15,212 nt of DNA from Synergistaceae bacterium (lineage in GTDB: Bacteria > Synergistota > Synergistia > Synergistales > Synergistaceae), in the NCBI GenBank assembly GCA_031271065.1, contig JAISWP010000181.1, positions 1-15,212 on the forward strand, read 5' to 3'. This document shows, one piece after another, positions 15,192-15,212 of this stretch. The first letter of the stretch is position 1. Each line of letters starts with the position of its first letter. A model generated the notes under the pieces. The model ran no database searches. It saw only the letters and a program-made list of their open reading frames with translations, and had not been told where the DNA came from. The translations under genes were made by a program, and so were the position numbers.

Positions 15192-15212
15192 ATGGCTAAA
15201 GCAACGATGCCG
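15192..15212 (+). CDS. Possible start of a + strand gene cut by the window end
   Basis: An ATG at 15192 is preceded by GGGGG eight bases upstream and opens a frame reading MAKATMP to the window edge. Only seven codons are visible, too few to identify a product. The AT-rich upstream with repeats would suit either an ordinary promoter region or the left end of an insertion sequence; neither can be shown from these bases. Confidence 0.25.

Overview
The window is a GC-rich bacterial chromosome segment made of two convergent gene blocks. Codon usage is rich in ATA (Ile) and AGG (Arg), Shine-Dalgarno motifs are strong (GGAGG type), and genes are packed tightly with overlaps. The housekeeping order rodA / B12-binding-domain radical SAM / DUF2344 / rng / smc suggests an anaerobic, Gram-negative-type lineage. 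Synergistota is my best guess, with Firmicutes-like anaerobes as the alternative. This is inferred from gene content and codon style and was not confirmed by any search.

Left block, + strand, 1-7621: the C-terminal end of a RodA/FtsW-type SEDS cell-wall polymerase; a TIGR03960-type radical SAM protein and its usual partner of the TIGR03936/DUF2344 family; a ribonuclease G/E with an unusual poly-asparagine N-terminus; and a complete SMC chromosome-organising ATPase that starts at a TTG codon inside the end of rng. Spacing from the radical SAM gene onward is a few bases or an overlap, so these genes are probably co-transcribed.

Right block, - strand, 14894 down to 7654: a compact seven-gene operon. 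In transcription order it holds a NifH-like iron protein, two nitrogenase component-1-like subunits (NifD-like then NifK-like), two tandem paralogous periplasmic binding proteins of the iron-chelate/corrinoid class, a FecCD/BtuC-type permease, and its ATPase. Genes overlap or lie within about 45 bp of each other. The component-1 subunits are short (about 386 and 415 residues), and no cofactor-assembly genes (nifE, nifN, nifB) are present. This is therefore not a classical nitrogenase. It looks like a nitrogenase-superfamily reductase wired to uptake of a metal chelate or tetrapyrrole-like compound. My working model is import of a metal-bound macrocycle or chelate followed by ATP-driven low-potential reduction inside the cell. 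The substrate cannot be read from the sequence.

The NifH-like gene has a start-codon puzzle: where the family's initiator Met is expected, behind a well-placed Shine-Dalgarno, the codon is ATA. Upstream of it (about 14911-15191) lies a strikingly AT-rich non-coding stretch with A-tract direct repeats. A possible start of another + strand gene is cut by the window end.
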